This document shows positions 1 to 10,406 of a stretch of DNA of 64,000 nucleotides, piece after piece. The notes below the pieces were generated by a model. The model saw only the letters and a program-made list of their open reading frames with translations, did no database searches and was not told where the DNA came from. Position numbers and translations under genes: made by a program. The first letter of the stretch is position 1. Every line of letters starts with the position of its first letter. Origin of the DNA: Blastomonas sp. CACIA14H2 (GTDB lineage Bacteria > Pseudomonadota > Alphaproteobacteria > Sphingomonadales > Sphingomonadaceae); contig AYSC01000007.1 in the NCBI GenBank assembly GCA_000503195.1, positions 45,931 through 109,930 on the forward strand. Reading direction: 5' to 3'.

Positions 1-745
1 CGGGCGAGGCATCGGAGAACATCGCCGAATGCAGCGGGTACAGACGATCGTTGAGCGCCAGCGCGGCCTTGTAATCGCCCTTGGCCAGCGCCGCCTGGAA
101 CTGTGCGCACAAGGCGGGCGCGACGTTCGCGGTCACCGAGATGCAGCCGACACCGCCCATCGCGCGGTGGCCCAAGGCGAGCTCGTCATTGCCCGACAGC
201 TGGCAGAATTTCTTGCCGCACTGCGCGCGCTGCGCACTCACCCTCTCGAGATCGCCGGTCGCATCCTTGACGCCGATGATCGTGGGAAAGCGCGAGAGCT
301 TGGCCATGGTCTCGACCTTGATGTCGGTCACGGTGCGTGCGGGCACATTGTAGAGCATGATCGGCAGGTCGCACGCCTCGGTCAGCGCCTTGAAATGCGC
401 GCGCACGCCGTCCTGGCCGGGGCGGTTGTAATAGGGCGGCACGACCAGCGCGGCGCTGGCGCCGGCGGCCTTGGCGTTGAGCATGTGCCCGATCGCGACC
501 TTGGTGTCGTTCGACCCGCAGCCCGCGATCACCGGAACGCGCCCCGCGGCCTGCTCGACACAGACGCGCACGACATAGTCATGCTCCTCGATCGACATGG
601 TCGCGGCCTCGCCGGTGGTGCCGCAGGGAACGAGCCCCGAGCTGCCATTGTCGATCTGCCAGTCGATCAGCGCGCGGAACGCAGGCTCGTCAAACGCTCC
701 GTCGCGGAAGGGCGTCGCAAGGGCCGGAATTGAGCCGGAAAACAT
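1..745 (-). CDS. dapA: 4-hydroxy-tetrahydrodipicolinate synthase (3' end cut by window edge)
   Basis: DapA condenses pyruvate with aspartate-semialdehyde, the first committed step of lysine and diaminopimelate synthesis, in the cytoplasm. Translated from the minus strand, the protein begins [13 protein letters not shown] and carries the family motif CGTTGE near residue 40, the tyrosine region YYNRPGQ near 105, and the Schiff-base lysine at K160 in the motif GVKDATG. About 248 of the usual ~290 residues are inside the window; the C-terminus lies beyond base 1. The ATG at 745 follows a good ribosome binding site (AAAGGAG). It is divergent from the lytic transglycosylase gene, with about 95 bases between them for both promoters. 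Confidence 0.95.
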   Translation of the reverse strand, partial: MFSGSIPALATPFRDGAFDEPAFRALIDWQIDNGSSGLVPCGTTGEAATMSIEEHDYVVRVCVEQAAGRVPVIAGCGSNDTKVAIGHMLNAKAAGASAALVVPPYYNRPGQDGVRAHFKALTEACDLPIMLYNVPARTVTDIKVETMAKLSRFPTIIGVKDATGDLERVSAQRAQCGKKFCQLSGNDELALGHRAMGGVGCISVTANVAPALCAQFQAALAKGDYKAALALNDRLYPLHSAMFSDASP

Positions 746-841
746 CGGGTAGCTCCTTTACCTTGCCCGCAATTCAGGCAAGAACAAACCATTCACACAT
801 AGGCTGCGTGTTCAGCGCCTGATAAGGATCGAAAGCGCATC

Positions 842-2893
842 ATGTCCAGCATGGTTTCACGAATTGCTATCGCGCGCAGCACTGCCGCACTCCTCGCCCT
901 GCCCCTGCTGGGCGTGCCCGCCGCCTGTCTCGCCAGCGACCAGACCGCCGATTATGCCGCCGTGCCGAGCCGCAGCGGCGATGGCAGCGACTGGGACCGC
1001 GCGCGCGCAAACCTGCTCCAGTCGATGCCCGCCGACATGTCGGGCACCATTGCCAACTGGCGCGCGCTGACCACCACGCCGAACAACTACACCTTCTCGA
1101 CCTTCGCAAGCTTCCTCATTTCCAACCCCGGCTGGCCCGACGAGGACAAGATGCGCCGCAATGCCGAACAGGCGCTGGGCGCAGGCCCCGCCGCTCCGCA
1201 GGAGGTGGTCGCCTATTTCAACCGCTTTGCGCCGCTGACCAATGTCGGCCGCGCACGCTATGCGATGGCGCTCGACGCGGTGGGCCAGCGCGATGCCGCG
1301 CGCACGGTGGCGATCGCCGCGTGGCGCGGCGGCACGATGATGCCTGAAGACAGGGCGATGCTGTTCAGCCGCTTTGCCACGGACTTTACGGCTGCCGATC
1401 ATGACGCGCGGATGGATGCGCTGCTCTGGGCGAAAGCCACGCCCGATGCCGAGGAGCAGTTCGGCTATGTCTCGCCCGCGCGGCGGGCGGTGTTCGCGGC
1501 GCGGCTGGCGATGCTCAAGAACCTGCCCGATGCCGATGCGCTGGCCGGATCGCTCGGCGCCGAGGCGATGACCGATGCCGGCTATGTCGCGCAGCGCGCG
1601 AAGCGGCTGGTCGACACCGGCAACTGGACGATGGCGCGCCAGATGCTGGGCAGCCGCCCGGCGCTGCAATACCGTCCGGTCAATGCCGAGAGCTGGTACG
1701 AGCTGCTTCTGAGCCAGGCCCGCGCCGCGAGCAACGACGGACAATATGCGCTCGCCTTCGATATTGCCTCGAAGGTCGATGATGCCTTCGCGCCCGGCCA
1801 CGACATTTCCGACGAGAGCCTGGGCGTGCGCGACGATTATACCAGCCTGACCTGGCTGGCGGGCACGGTGGCGCTGCAGAATCTCGGGCGTCCGCGCGAT
1901 GCCATCGGCATGTTCGCGCGCTATGGCGGCGGGGCCCGGACCCCGCAGACGCGCTCCAAGGGCTTCTACTGGGCGGGCCGCGCGGCGGCGGTTGCAGGCG
2001 ATCAGGCCGAAGCAAGCCGCTATTTCGAAATGGCCGCCGCCTATCCCGACCATTATTACGGCCAGCTCGCCACCGAGCGGCTGGGCCGCGACATCCCGCC
2101 CTTCGCAACCGCGCCGAGCGTGCAGGTGAGCGCGGTCGAACGCGGGCGCTTCAACGCCAGCTCGCTGGTGCAGGCGACCCAGGCGATCTCGCGCAGCGGC
2201 GACTGGCCGACCCAGCGGCGCTTTTTCGGCGCGGTGGCGGCCGCCGCCAAGACTCCGGAAGAGCACGTTCTGGCCACCGAACTCGCGCGCCAGATAGGGC
2301 GGCGCGACCTTGCGGTCATCGTCGGCCAGGCAGCGCGCGCCAAGGGCGTCGACGACCTGCAATCGGTCGCCTTCCCCCAAATGCCGGTTCCGCCGGGCGC
2401 GCTCAGCAGCTGGACGATGATCCACGCGATCACCCGGCAGGAAAGCCAGTATGCTCCCAACGCGGTCAGCCATGCCGGCGCGCGCGGGCTGATGCAGCTG
2501 ATGCCCGGCACCGCGCGCGAACAGGCGGGCAAGATGGGGCTCAGCTATTCGCTGGGCGCGCTGACCGACGATACCGGCTACAACATCCAGCTCGGCGCGG
2601 GCTATTTCAGCCGGATGATGGACTATTTCGGCGGCAGCTACCCGCTCGCGGTCGCCGCCTATAATGCCGGACCGGGCAATGTGAACAAATGGCTGCGCGC
2701 CAATGGCGATCCGCGCATGGGCGGCATCGACATCGTCGAATGGGTAGAGAAGATTCCGATTTTCGAGACCAAGAACTATGTCCAGCGCGTGCTCGAGAAT
2801 GCGGTGGTCTATGACGTGATGCACCCCGAACGCGCGACGATGCGTGGGCGTGACAAGCTCAGCCGCTATCTCGGCAAGAACACGCCGGGCTGA
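842..2893 (+). CDS. slt: Soluble lytic murein transglycosylase
   Basis: Cleaves peptidoglycan glycan strands in the periplasm with formation of 1,6-anhydro-muropeptides. An N-terminal hydrophobic stretch (about residues 8-30, ending ACLAS) is a signal peptide. A long alpha-helical superhelical region follows, then a C-terminal goose-lysozyme-like SLT domain. The catalytic glutamate is E534 in RQESQ, followed by the conserved GLMQLMPGTA and later AAYNAGPGNV. The length of 683 aa fits the Slt70-like family. ATG 842 is used; a second ATG at 851 would also keep the signal peptide. A palindromic repeat lies immediately downstream. Confidence 0.93.
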   Translation: MSSMVSRIAIARSTAALLALPLLGVPAACLASDQTADYAAVPSRSGDGSDWDRARANLLQSMPADMSGTIANWRALTTTPNNYTFSTFASFLISNPGWPDEDKMRRNAEQALGAGPAAPQEVVAYFNRFAPLTNVGRARYAMALDAVGQRDAARTVAIAAWRGGTMMPEDRAMLFSRFATDFTAADHDARMDALLWAKATPDAEEQFGYVSPARRAVFAARLAMLKNLPDADALAGSLGAEAMTDAGYVAQRAKRLVDTGNWTMARQMLGSRPALQYRPVNAESWYELLLSQARAASNDGQYALAFDIASKVDDAFAPGHDISDESLGVRDDYTSLTWLAGTVALQNLGRPRDAIGMFARYGGGARTPQTRSKGFYWAGRAAAVAGDQAEASRYFEMAAAYPDHYYGQLATERLGRDIPPFATAPSVQVSAVERGRFNASSLVQATQAISRSGDWPTQRRFFGAVAAAAKTPEEHVLATELARQIGRRDLAVIVGQAARAKGVDDLQSVAFPQMPVPPGALSSWTMIHAITRQESQYAPNAVSHAGARGLMQLMPGTAREQAGKMGLSYSLGALTDDTGYNIQLGAGYFSRMMDYFGGSYPLAVAAYNAGPGNVNKWLRANGDPRMGGIDIVEWVEKIPIFETKNYVQRVLENAVVYDVMHPERATMRGRDKLSRYLGKNTPG

Positions 2894-2908
2894 AGCTCCC
2901 ATCGGCCC

Positions 2909-2990
2909 CGTCATTCCCGCGAACGCGGGAATCCCGCTTCTTTTCGGTTATTGGCAGCAAGCGGGACACCCGCGTTCGCTGGGGTGACGG
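2909..2990. repeat. Palindromic repeat, family A
   Basis: Two imperfect palindromes face each other: GTCATTCCCGCGAACGCGGG at the left and a matching arm ending GGGGTGACG at the right, about 80 bases in all. Copies occur at 22878-22960, 39314-39388 (reversed) and 55610-55690 (reversed). It lies just after the slt stop and could act as a transcriptional end or REP element. Confidence 0.8.
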
Positions 2991-3047
2991 GGTTGGGTAA
3001 CTGAAAAGGCTGCACCTGCTGGCACGTTCACGCTAAAGCCCCTACCC

Positions 3048-3527
3048 ATGGACCGCCCCAATTACATCACCCCGCAAGGCTACGCGGCGCTCAAGGCGCG
3101 CTATGACCAGCTGCTCGGCGTCGAGCGCCCGGCGATTGTCGAGATCGTCAGCTGGGCCGCAGGCAATGGCGATCGCAGCGAGAATGGCGACTATCTCTAT
3201 GGCCGCAAGCGCATGCGCGAGATCGACCGCGAGCTCAACCGCCTCGCGCGCAAGATGAAGGCCGCGCGTGTCATCGATCCCGCCACGCAGAGCGACAAGA
3301 GCCGCGTCTGGTTCGGCGCCGAGGTCGATATCGCCGACGAAGACGACAACTGGCGCACGCTGATGCTGGTCGGCGACGACGAGCAGGATGCGGGTTCGGG
3401 CCGGATCGGGTGGAGCTCTCCTCTCGCCCGCGCGCTCAAGGGCGCTGCGCTGGGCGATCTGCGCACCGTACAGCTGCCCGCGGGCGCGAAGGAATATGAG
3501 GTCATGGCGATCCGCTATCCGGGGTGA
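3048..3527 (+). CDS. greB: Transcription elongation factor GreB
   Basis: Rescues backtracked RNA polymerase by stimulating cleavage of the nascent transcript. The 159-aa protein has the N-terminal coiled coil with the acidic tip signature GNGDRSENGDYLYG (about residues 44-57), followed by the FKBP-like C-terminal domain. The motif YLYGRKRMREID is the GreB version rather than the GreA one. The ATG at 3048 begins MDRPNYITPQGY, matching the family N-terminus. It appears to be a single-gene unit. Confidence 0.95.
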   Translation: MDRPNYITPQGYAALKARYDQLLGVERPAIVEIVSWAAGNGDRSENGDYLYGRKRMREIDRELNRLARKMKAARVIDPATQSDKSRVWFGAEVDIADEDDNWRTLMLVGDDEQDAGSGRIGWSSPLARALKGAALGDLRTVQLPAGAKEYEVMAIRYPG

Positions 3528-3592
3528 TGCGCGGCATTCCGCTCACTAAACCGGCATGTTAAGGCCGAGGGGTATAGCCGGGGACGACACCG

Positions 3593-4252
3593 ATGGACTT
3601 CATGAATCTACTGAAATCCTTCGAGAATTTCATTTTCGAAGTGGTCAGCTGGCTATATTTCTATCCGCGTACCCTGTGGCTTTCGCTGTTTCGCCCCGGC
3701 GAGATGATGGCCTATGCCGATGACGAGCTCGACGACCTGCCGGGAGATCAATATGAATCGACGATCAGTCCGCCCCTGTTCCTGCTGATCACGATCCTGC
3801 TGGCAACCTGGGCATCGGACACCATTTCCGGGCCGGACGACCCGGCCACCACGCCCGCCTTTCTGCTCGACTGGAAGAACTCGCTGCTGCTCACCGCCAG
3901 CATCTTCAGCGTCTATCCGCTGGTAATGGCGATCGCCCTGCTGCTCCAGCAGAAGCGCGAGATCGACCGCCGCGCGCTGCGCCCGCCCTTTTACAGCCAG
4001 TGCTTTGTCGCGGCCCCGTTCGCGCTGGCCAATGCCGTCGCCATGGCGCTCTTCGTGCTGGAAACGGAAACCGCGATGATCGGTGGACTGGCGATCTTTG
4101 TCGCCACCCTATTGTGGTATTTCGTGTTGCAGGCGCGCTGGTTCGCCCATCAGCTGGGCATTTCCACCGTGCGCGCCTGCTGGATTGCGGGAACGGCCAT
4201 CGCGGCCGGCTTCGCCATCACCGGCACGATCATCGTCACCGTTTTCGGATAG
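3593..4252 (+). CDS. Conserved multi-pass membrane protein, function unknown
   Basis: A 219-aa protein with an amphipathic N-terminus and about five hydrophobic segments (roughly residues 58-78, 100-122, 139-158, 163-184 and 195-218). The acidic loop DDELDDLPGD precedes the first of them. The overall layout resembles YIP1-like or permease-like small membrane proteins, but I do not recognise a catalytic motif and assign no function. It ends 8 bases from the stop of the convergent aldehyde dehydrogenase gene. Confidence 0.7.
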   Translation: MDFMNLLKSFENFIFEVVSWLYFYPRTLWLSLFRPGEMMAYADDELDDLPGDQYESTISPPLFLLITILLATWASDTISGPDDPATTPAFLLDWKNSLLLTASIFSVYPLVMAIALLLQQKREIDRRALRPPFYSQCFVAAPFALANAVAMALFVLETETAMIGGLAIFVATLLWYFVLQARWFAHQLGISTVRACWIAGTAIAAGFAITGTIIVTVFG

Positions 4253-4260
4253 GAATTCGC

Positions 4261-5694
<1,434 letters not shown>

Positions 5695-5716
5695 CGATTA
5701 CTCCCAGGCAACAGGC

Positions 5717-5792
5717 CGTTTTCCGGCGGAAGCCGGAATCCAGAGCGGCAAAGCGCAAGCTGGCCCTGGACCCCGGCTTCCGCCGGGGAACG
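5717..5792. repeat. Palindromic repeat, family C
   Basis: Inverted arms of the type GTTTTCCGGCGGAAGCCGG and CCGGCTTCCGCCGGGGAACG separated by a short spacer. Related copies are at 8639-8719 and 26588-26660. It sits between the TPP enzyme gene and the aldehyde dehydrogenase gene. Confidence 0.75.
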
Positions 5793-5801
5793 AGGCGGTG
5801 C

Positions 5802-7448
5802 TTAAAGCTCCTTCGCCATCTTCTTGATGTCGATGTTCAGGATCTGGTCGTTCTCCGAATAGTCAACCGGGCAATCGATGAGATGCACGCCCGGCGTGTC
5901 GCGCGTATGCGCGAGCAGCTGCTTCAGATGCTCGGCGCTCTCGACGCGGTAGCCGTTGGCGCCATAGGCCTCGGCATATTTGACGAAATCGGGGTTGCCA
6001 TAGGTCAGGCCCCAGTCCTTGAAGCCCATGTTCGCCTGCTTCCAGCGGATCATGCCATAGCTCGAGTCATTGAGGATCAGCACGGTCATGTTGAGCCCCA
6101 GCCGGACGGCGGTTTCCATCTCCTGGCTGTTCATCATGAAGCCGCCATCGCCACAGATCGCGAGCACCTTGCGGTCGGGATAGACCATCGACGACATCAT
6201 CGCCGACGGGAGCCCCGCGCCCATGGTCGCGAGCGCATTGTCGAGCAGCACGGTATTGGGGCGATAGGCGCAATAACCGCGCGCGAACCAGATCTTGTAC
6301 ACGCCATTGTCGAGACAGATGATGCCGTCGTCGGGCATCGCGTTGCGGATTTCCTGCACCAGATAGGGCGGGAAGATCGGGAAGCGCGCGTCCTCGGCGA
6401 GCTTGTTGGTGTGTTCGAGCTCGGCCTTGCGATAGTCGAGCATATGGTCGAACTTCCACCCGCCATTGGGGACGATGTCTTCTTTCATCTGCCAGATCGC
6501 GTTGGCGATATCGCCGATCACTTCGATCTCGGGGAAATAGACCGGATCGACCTCCGCCGTCTTGGTCGAGACATGGATGACCGGGGTGCCGCCCGGCTGC
6601 ATGAAGAAGGGCGGCTTCTCGATCACGTCATGGCCGATATTGACGATCAGGTCGGCCGCCTCGACCGCGCGGTGGACGAAATCGCCGGCCGAGAGCGCCG
6701 CACAGCCCAGGAACTTGGGGTGGCGCTCGTCGATCACGCCCTTGCCGAGCTGCGTCGTCAGGAACGGGATGCCGGTCTTCTCGATGAACTGCAGCAGCAT
6801 CCGGCTGGTCATCGTGCGGTTGGCGCCGGCCCCGATCACCAGGATCGGCGACTTGGCCTGTTCGAGCGCGGATACGGCAGCGCGGATCGACTTCTTGTCG
6901 GCATTGGGACGCCGGGTCGAGCTGGGCTTCAGGGGCACCGACTCGGTCTTTTCCTCGGCAATGTCCTCGGGGAACTCGATATGCGCCGCACCCGGCTTTT
7001 CCTCTTCGGCGAGACGGAAGGCTTCGCGCACGCGGCTGGGGATATTGTCGGCGCTGGCCAGCTGGTGGGTGAATTTGGTGATCGGCTTCATCATGTCGAC
7101 GACGTCGAGAATCTGGAAGCGGCCCTGCTTGGATTTCTTGATCGGCTTCTGGCCGGTCACCATCAGCATCGGCATGCCGCCCAGCTGCGCATAGGCCGCA
7201 GCAGTGACGAAATTGGTCGCGCCGGGGCCCAAGGTCGCCATGCAGACGCCCGCCTTGCCAGTATGCCGGCCATAGGTCGCGGCCATGAAGCCTGCGCCCT
7301 GTTCGTGCCGGGTGAGGATGAGCTTGATCTTGGTCGACCGGCTGAGCGAGTCGAGCATGTCCAGATTTTCCTCGCCGGGAACGCCGAAAATATACTCGAC
7401 CCCCTCTGCCTCGAGGCACTGGACAAACAGATCGGATGCTTTGGTCAT
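5802..7448 (-). CDS. Acetolactate synthase-like thiamine pyrophosphate enzyme
   Basis: A 548-aa TPP enzyme of the acetolactate synthase large-subunit/AlsS family, which decarboxylates a 2-oxoacid and transfers the hydroxyethyl group or releases the aldehyde. Visible are FGVPGEENLD, the catalytic glutamate in TRHEQGAG (near residue 48), LGPGATNF, and the C-terminal TPP/magnesium motif GDGGFMMNSQE. No regulatory small subunit (ilvH) is adjacent, so it looks like a catabolic form rather than the branched-chain biosynthetic enzyme. ATG 7448 follows GGAGG. The gene just downstream encodes an aldehyde dehydrogenase, so a decarboxylase feeding that enzyme is an alternative reading. Confidence 0.85.
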   Translation of the reverse strand: MTKASDLFVQCLEAEGVEYIFGVPGEENLDMLDSLSRSTKIKLILTRHEQGAGFMAATYGRHTGKAGVCMATLGPGATNFVTAAAYAQLGGMPMLMVTGQKPIKKSKQGRFQILDVVDMMKPITKFTHQLASADNIPSRVREAFRLAEEEKPGAAHIEFPEDIAEEKTESVPLKPSSTRRPNADKKSIRAAVSALEQAKSPILVIGAGANRTMTSRMLLQFIEKTGIPFLTTQLGKGVIDERHPKFLGCAALSAGDFVHRAVEAADLIVNIGHDVIEKPPFFMQPGGTPVIHVSTKTAEVDPVYFPEIEVIGDIANAIWQMKEDIVPNGGWKFDHMLDYRKAELEHTNKLAEDARFPIFPPYLVQEIRNAMPDDGIICLDNGVYKIWFARGYCAYRPNTVLLDNALATMGAGLPSAMMSSMVYPDRKVLAICGDGGFMMNSQEMETAVRLGLNMTVLILNDSSYGMIRWKQANMGFKDWGLTYGNPDFVKYAEAYGANGYRVESAEHLKQLLAHTRDTPGVHLIDCPVDYSENDQILNIDIKKMAKEL

Positions 7449-7659
7449 GGAATTTCCTCCCCCGGAAGCCGAAAGTGGCTCGTCGTTACATTCGTGCGAC
7501 CGAAAGGATGTCCGGGCGGCGCTTGCTGCTTGTTACGCCCGGGCGGAACGGCTCGTTACCGGCATGGCATCCGCCCTCCATGCTGGGTGTGACGCAAGGC
7601 ATAACCACAAATTTTGCCCAAGTCACCCGCCAAAAATGCGCTTCCCGGCGCAGTGACGA

Positions 7660-8604
7660 TCAATAGCCCAATGCCAGATCGACCTCGTTGACCAGCGTCT
7701 CGCCACGCACGAACCGACCGAGATTTTCGGCGAACAAGGCGGCGGAGCGCTGGAACATCCGCGTCTGCGCGCGGCCGGACAGGTGCATCGAGATCTGCAC
7801 ATTGGGCAGCGTCCACAGCTCGTGGTCGGCGGGCAGCGGCTCGGGCGTGGTGACGTCGAGAAACGCGCCCGCGATGCTCTTGCTCTTCAGCGCGGCGATC
7901 AGCGCGTCCTGATCGACGCACTCGCCGCGCGCGATGTTCACGAGGATCGCGCTGTCCTTCATCGCCGCAAGCTCGTCCGTACCGATCAGCGCATCGGTCT
8001 CGCGGGTGGAAGGGGTGGCGATGACGACCCAGTCGAATTCGCCGATCCGCGCCTTCCAGTCATCGGCACCGATAATGCCCTGGTCGGGCCGCGCGCTGCG
8101 GGCGACGCCGGTCACCTCGACGCCGAAACCCCTGAGCCGGTCGCCGATCGCCGAGCCGATCGCGCCATAGCCGATGATCAGCGCGCGCGTCTCGTCGAGC
8201 TCGACCGTGCCGGGCGAGGCCCAGAGCCATTCGCGCCGGTCGGCCGCGCGCACGACATCGGCATAGCCCTTGGCCATGCTGAGCATGCCCAGCACCGCAT
8301 ATTCGGCGACCGCGATGGTGTTGACCCCGACCCCGTTGGTGACGCGAGTACCGCGCGCGATCAGCTGCTCGACGGGAAAATGATCGAGCCCGGCATAGAG
8401 CGTCGAAATCCATTGCAACCGCTCGCCCGCGAGCATGACGTCGCGCATCGCCTGCTTGTCGTGCATGTCGACCCAGGCGATGTCCGCATCGACCACCTCG
8501 CGCAGCGCCTCTTCAGCCGAGCCGATCCAGACGACCTCCATGCCATCGGGGATGACGCCCTCGATCAATGGACGCACCAGCGCGGAAATCACGGCCTTGG
8601 TCAT
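7660..8604 (-). CDS. D-2-hydroxyacid dehydrogenase (NAD-dependent)
   Basis: Reduces a 2-oxoacid or oxidises a D-2-hydroxyacid. The protein shows the Rossmann fingerprint IIGYGAIGSAIG at about residues 142-153, the catalytic arginine in NIARGECV, and a C-terminal histidine in SMHLSGRAQ. The start at 8604 (MTKAVISAL) is preferred over an in-frame codon at 8625 because AGGAG sits 6-7 bases upstream of it; this gives 314 aa. It is transcribed toward the other two minus-strand metabolic genes but is separated from them by about 210 bases. Confidence 0.88.
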   Translation of the reverse strand: MTKAVISALVRPLIEGVIPDGMEVVWIGSAEEALREVVDADIAWVDMHDKQAMRDVMLAGERLQWISTLYAGLDHFPVEQLIARGTRVTNGVGVNTIAVAEYAVLGMLSMAKGYADVVRAADRREWLWASPGTVELDETRALIIGYGAIGSAIGDRLRGFGVEVTGVARSARPDQGIIGADDWKARIGEFDWVVIATPSTRETDALIGTDELAAMKDSAILVNIARGECVDQDALIAALKSKSIAGAFLDVTTPEPLPADHELWTLPNVQISMHLSGRAQTRMFQRSAALFAENLGRFVRGETLVNEVDLALGY

Positions 8605-8638
8605 GCTCTCTCCTGTTCCTGGCACCGCCCCGCCTTTT

Positions 8639-8719
8639 CGTTTTCCGGCGAAAGCTGGAATCCACAGCGGCTACAGCGCAATTTCGCCCCTGGACTCTGG
8701 CTCTCGCCGGAGAACGGGC
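8639..8719. repeat. Palindromic repeat, family C
   Basis: Arms TTTTCCGGCGAAAGCTGG and CTCTCGCCGGAGAACGGG with about 45 bases between. Same family as 5717-5792 and 26588-26660. Confidence 0.75.
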
Positions 8720-8743
8720 TGGCCCATTTAAGCCTACACCATT

Positions 8744-8822
8744 CCGTTTGTCCCGAGCGAAGTCGAGGGACGCATGCACGACCGTTTCCGATCACGTCCC
8801 TCGACAGGCTCGGGACAAACGG
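8744..8822. repeat. Palindromic repeat, family B
   Basis: Inverted pair CCGTTTGTCCCGAGCGAAGT ... CTCGGGACAAACGG. Copies or composites occur at 14310-14455, 30924-31064 and, inside a coding sequence, at 38740-38817. It lies just downstream of the cysS stop. Confidence 0.8.
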
Positions 8823-8840
8823 AGGTGGTTTCTGGGGAGG

Positions 8841-10292
8841 TTAGACCTCGATCCGCCATTCCCAGCCGAGCGGGTCGCCGTCCATCACCTCGATGCCTGC
8901 TGCGACGAGCTCGTCGCGGATGGCGTCCGAGGCGGCGAAGTTCTTGTCCGCTCGGGCGTCCTTGCGCAGCTTGAGCATATGCTCGATCTTCGCCTCGTCG
9001 ATCGTGGCATTAGCGGGGCGCAGCCGCAGGTCGGCGCGCTCGAGCGCCAGCAGGTCGAGCCCCAGCACCGCGTCCATTACTGTGATCGCAGCGAGGCGCT
9101 GCCCAGCATCGACCTTCTTCTGCGCCAGCACGTCGTCGAGCACGGTCAGCGCCTTGGCGGTATTGAGATCGTCCGAAACCGCTGCGCCGAAATCGCCCAG
9201 CAATTGCTGCAACCTTGGATGCTCCACCATGCCGGCAACATCCGCCTGGCCGCGCAGCGCCGCGACCGCCATCACCAGCCGCTTGAGCCGCGTCAGCGCC
9301 GCCAAGAGATTGTCCCAGCTGAACTCCAGCTCGCTGCGATAATGCGCCTGCAGGCACATCAGCCGATAGGCGAGCGGGTGGATGCCCTTGGACACCAGCA
9401 GCGGCAGCCGCAGGAACTCTCCGCTCGACTTGGACATCTTGCCCGTCCGGTCGATCAGGAAATTGTTGTGCATCCAGAAGCGCGCGCCGCTGCCGTGCGA
9501 GCAGGCAAAAGCCTGGTTCTGCGCGATCTCGTTGGGATGGTGGATCTCGCGATGGTCGATGCCGCCGGTATGGATGTCGAACGGAAAGCCGAGCAGCGCC
9601 TCGCTCATCACCGAGCATTCGAGATGCCATCCGGGCGCGCCGGGGCCCCAGGGCGACTCCCATTCCATCTGCCGCGTCTCGCCCTCGGGCGTCCTGCGCC
9701 AGATGGCGAAGTCCTGCGCGTTGCGCTTGCCCTCGACCGCCTCGATGCGTCCCTCGCCCGCCTCGGTCGCCGCGCGCGCGAGCGATCCGTAATCGCTCAC
9801 GGTCGACACGTCGAAATAGAGGCCGCTGGGCAGCTCGTAGCAATGCTTGTCCGCAATCGACCGGGCGAACTCGATCATCCTGGGCACATAATCGGTCGCG
9901 ATCGACCATTCGGCCGGTTGGCGGATGTTGAGCGCCCTGATGTCCTCCCAGAACGCCTCGGTATAATGGCGCGCAATGTCCCAGATCGACTGCGCACGCT
10001 CGGCCGCCGCCTTTTCGAGCTTGTCCTCGCCCTGATCGGCATCGTCGGTCAGGTGCCCGACATCGGTGATGTTGATGATGTGGCGCAGGCGATAGCCCTT
10101 GAAGCTGAGCACCCGGCCCAGCGTATCGGCAAACACATAGGCGCGCATGTTGCCGAGATGCGCATAGTTGTACACCGTCGGTCCGCAGCTATAGACCCGC
10201 GCCTCGCCGGGATGGACCGGCTCGAACGCTTCGAGCGAACGGGTGAGGCTGTTGAACAGCATCAGCGGGGCGGGTTCGGCAGGGCTCGTCAT
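8841..10292 (-). CDS. cysS: Cysteinyl-tRNA synthetase
   Basis: Charges tRNA-Cys with cysteine. The class I signature appears as YAHLGNMRAY near residue 40 (HIGH equivalent) preceded by the zinc-binding CGPTVYNY, and KMSKSSGEF (KMSKS loop) occurs near residue 285. WHLECS supplies further zinc ligands. The start at 10292 gives 483 aa, the family length. An ATG at 10304 and a longer frame to 10361 are open, but none of the three has a convincing ribosome binding site. Confidence 0.95.
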   Translation of the reverse strand: MTSPAEPAPLMLFNSLTRSLEAFEPVHPGEARVYSCGPTVYNYAHLGNMRAYVFADTLGRVLSFKGYRLRHIINITDVGHLTDDADQGEDKLEKAAAERAQSIWDIARHYTEAFWEDIRALNIRQPAEWSIATDYVPRMIEFARSIADKHCYELPSGLYFDVSTVSDYGSLARAATEAGEGRIEAVEGKRNAQDFAIWRRTPEGETRQMEWESPWGPGAPGWHLECSVMSEALLGFPFDIHTGGIDHREIHHPNEIAQNQAFACSHGSGARFWMHNNFLIDRTGKMSKSSGEFLRLPLLVSKGIHPLAYRLMCLQAHYRSELEFSWDNLLAALTRLKRLVMAVAALRGQADVAGMVEHPRLQQLLGDFGAAVSDDLNTAKALTVLDDVLAQKKVDAGQRLAAITVMDAVLGLDLLALERADLRLRPANATIDEAKIEHMLKLRKDARADKNFAASDAIRDELVAAGIEVMDGDPLGWEWRIEV

Positions 10293-10346
10293 GGCTTCAG
10301 CCATTGCCTGCAAAGCGCGCGGGCCGTCAAGCCGACAGGCGCATAG

Positions 10347-10387
10347 AAAAACCCCGCCCACACCGGTCGCAGCGGTGCGGGCGGGGC
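10347..10387 (-). terminator. Rho-independent terminator after the FecR-like gene
   Basis: On the minus strand, the stem CCCCGCCCGCACCG pairs with CGGTGTGGGCGGGG and is followed directly by TTTTTC. It lies 20 bases after the stop of the FecR-like gene and ends transcription from the cyclase unit before cysS. Confidence 0.85.
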
Positions 10388-10406
10388 CTGAATGTCGCCG
10401 GTGCGG

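Noticed and set aside
857..2914. A 685-codon open frame on the minus strand opposite the lytic transglycosylase gene
   Set aside because: It has an Arg/His/Ala-rich translation with no domain and mirrors a well-supported gene; long antisense frames are expected at this GC content. The same applies to the long frames opposite cobT, the PBP, btuB, dnaE and hppA.
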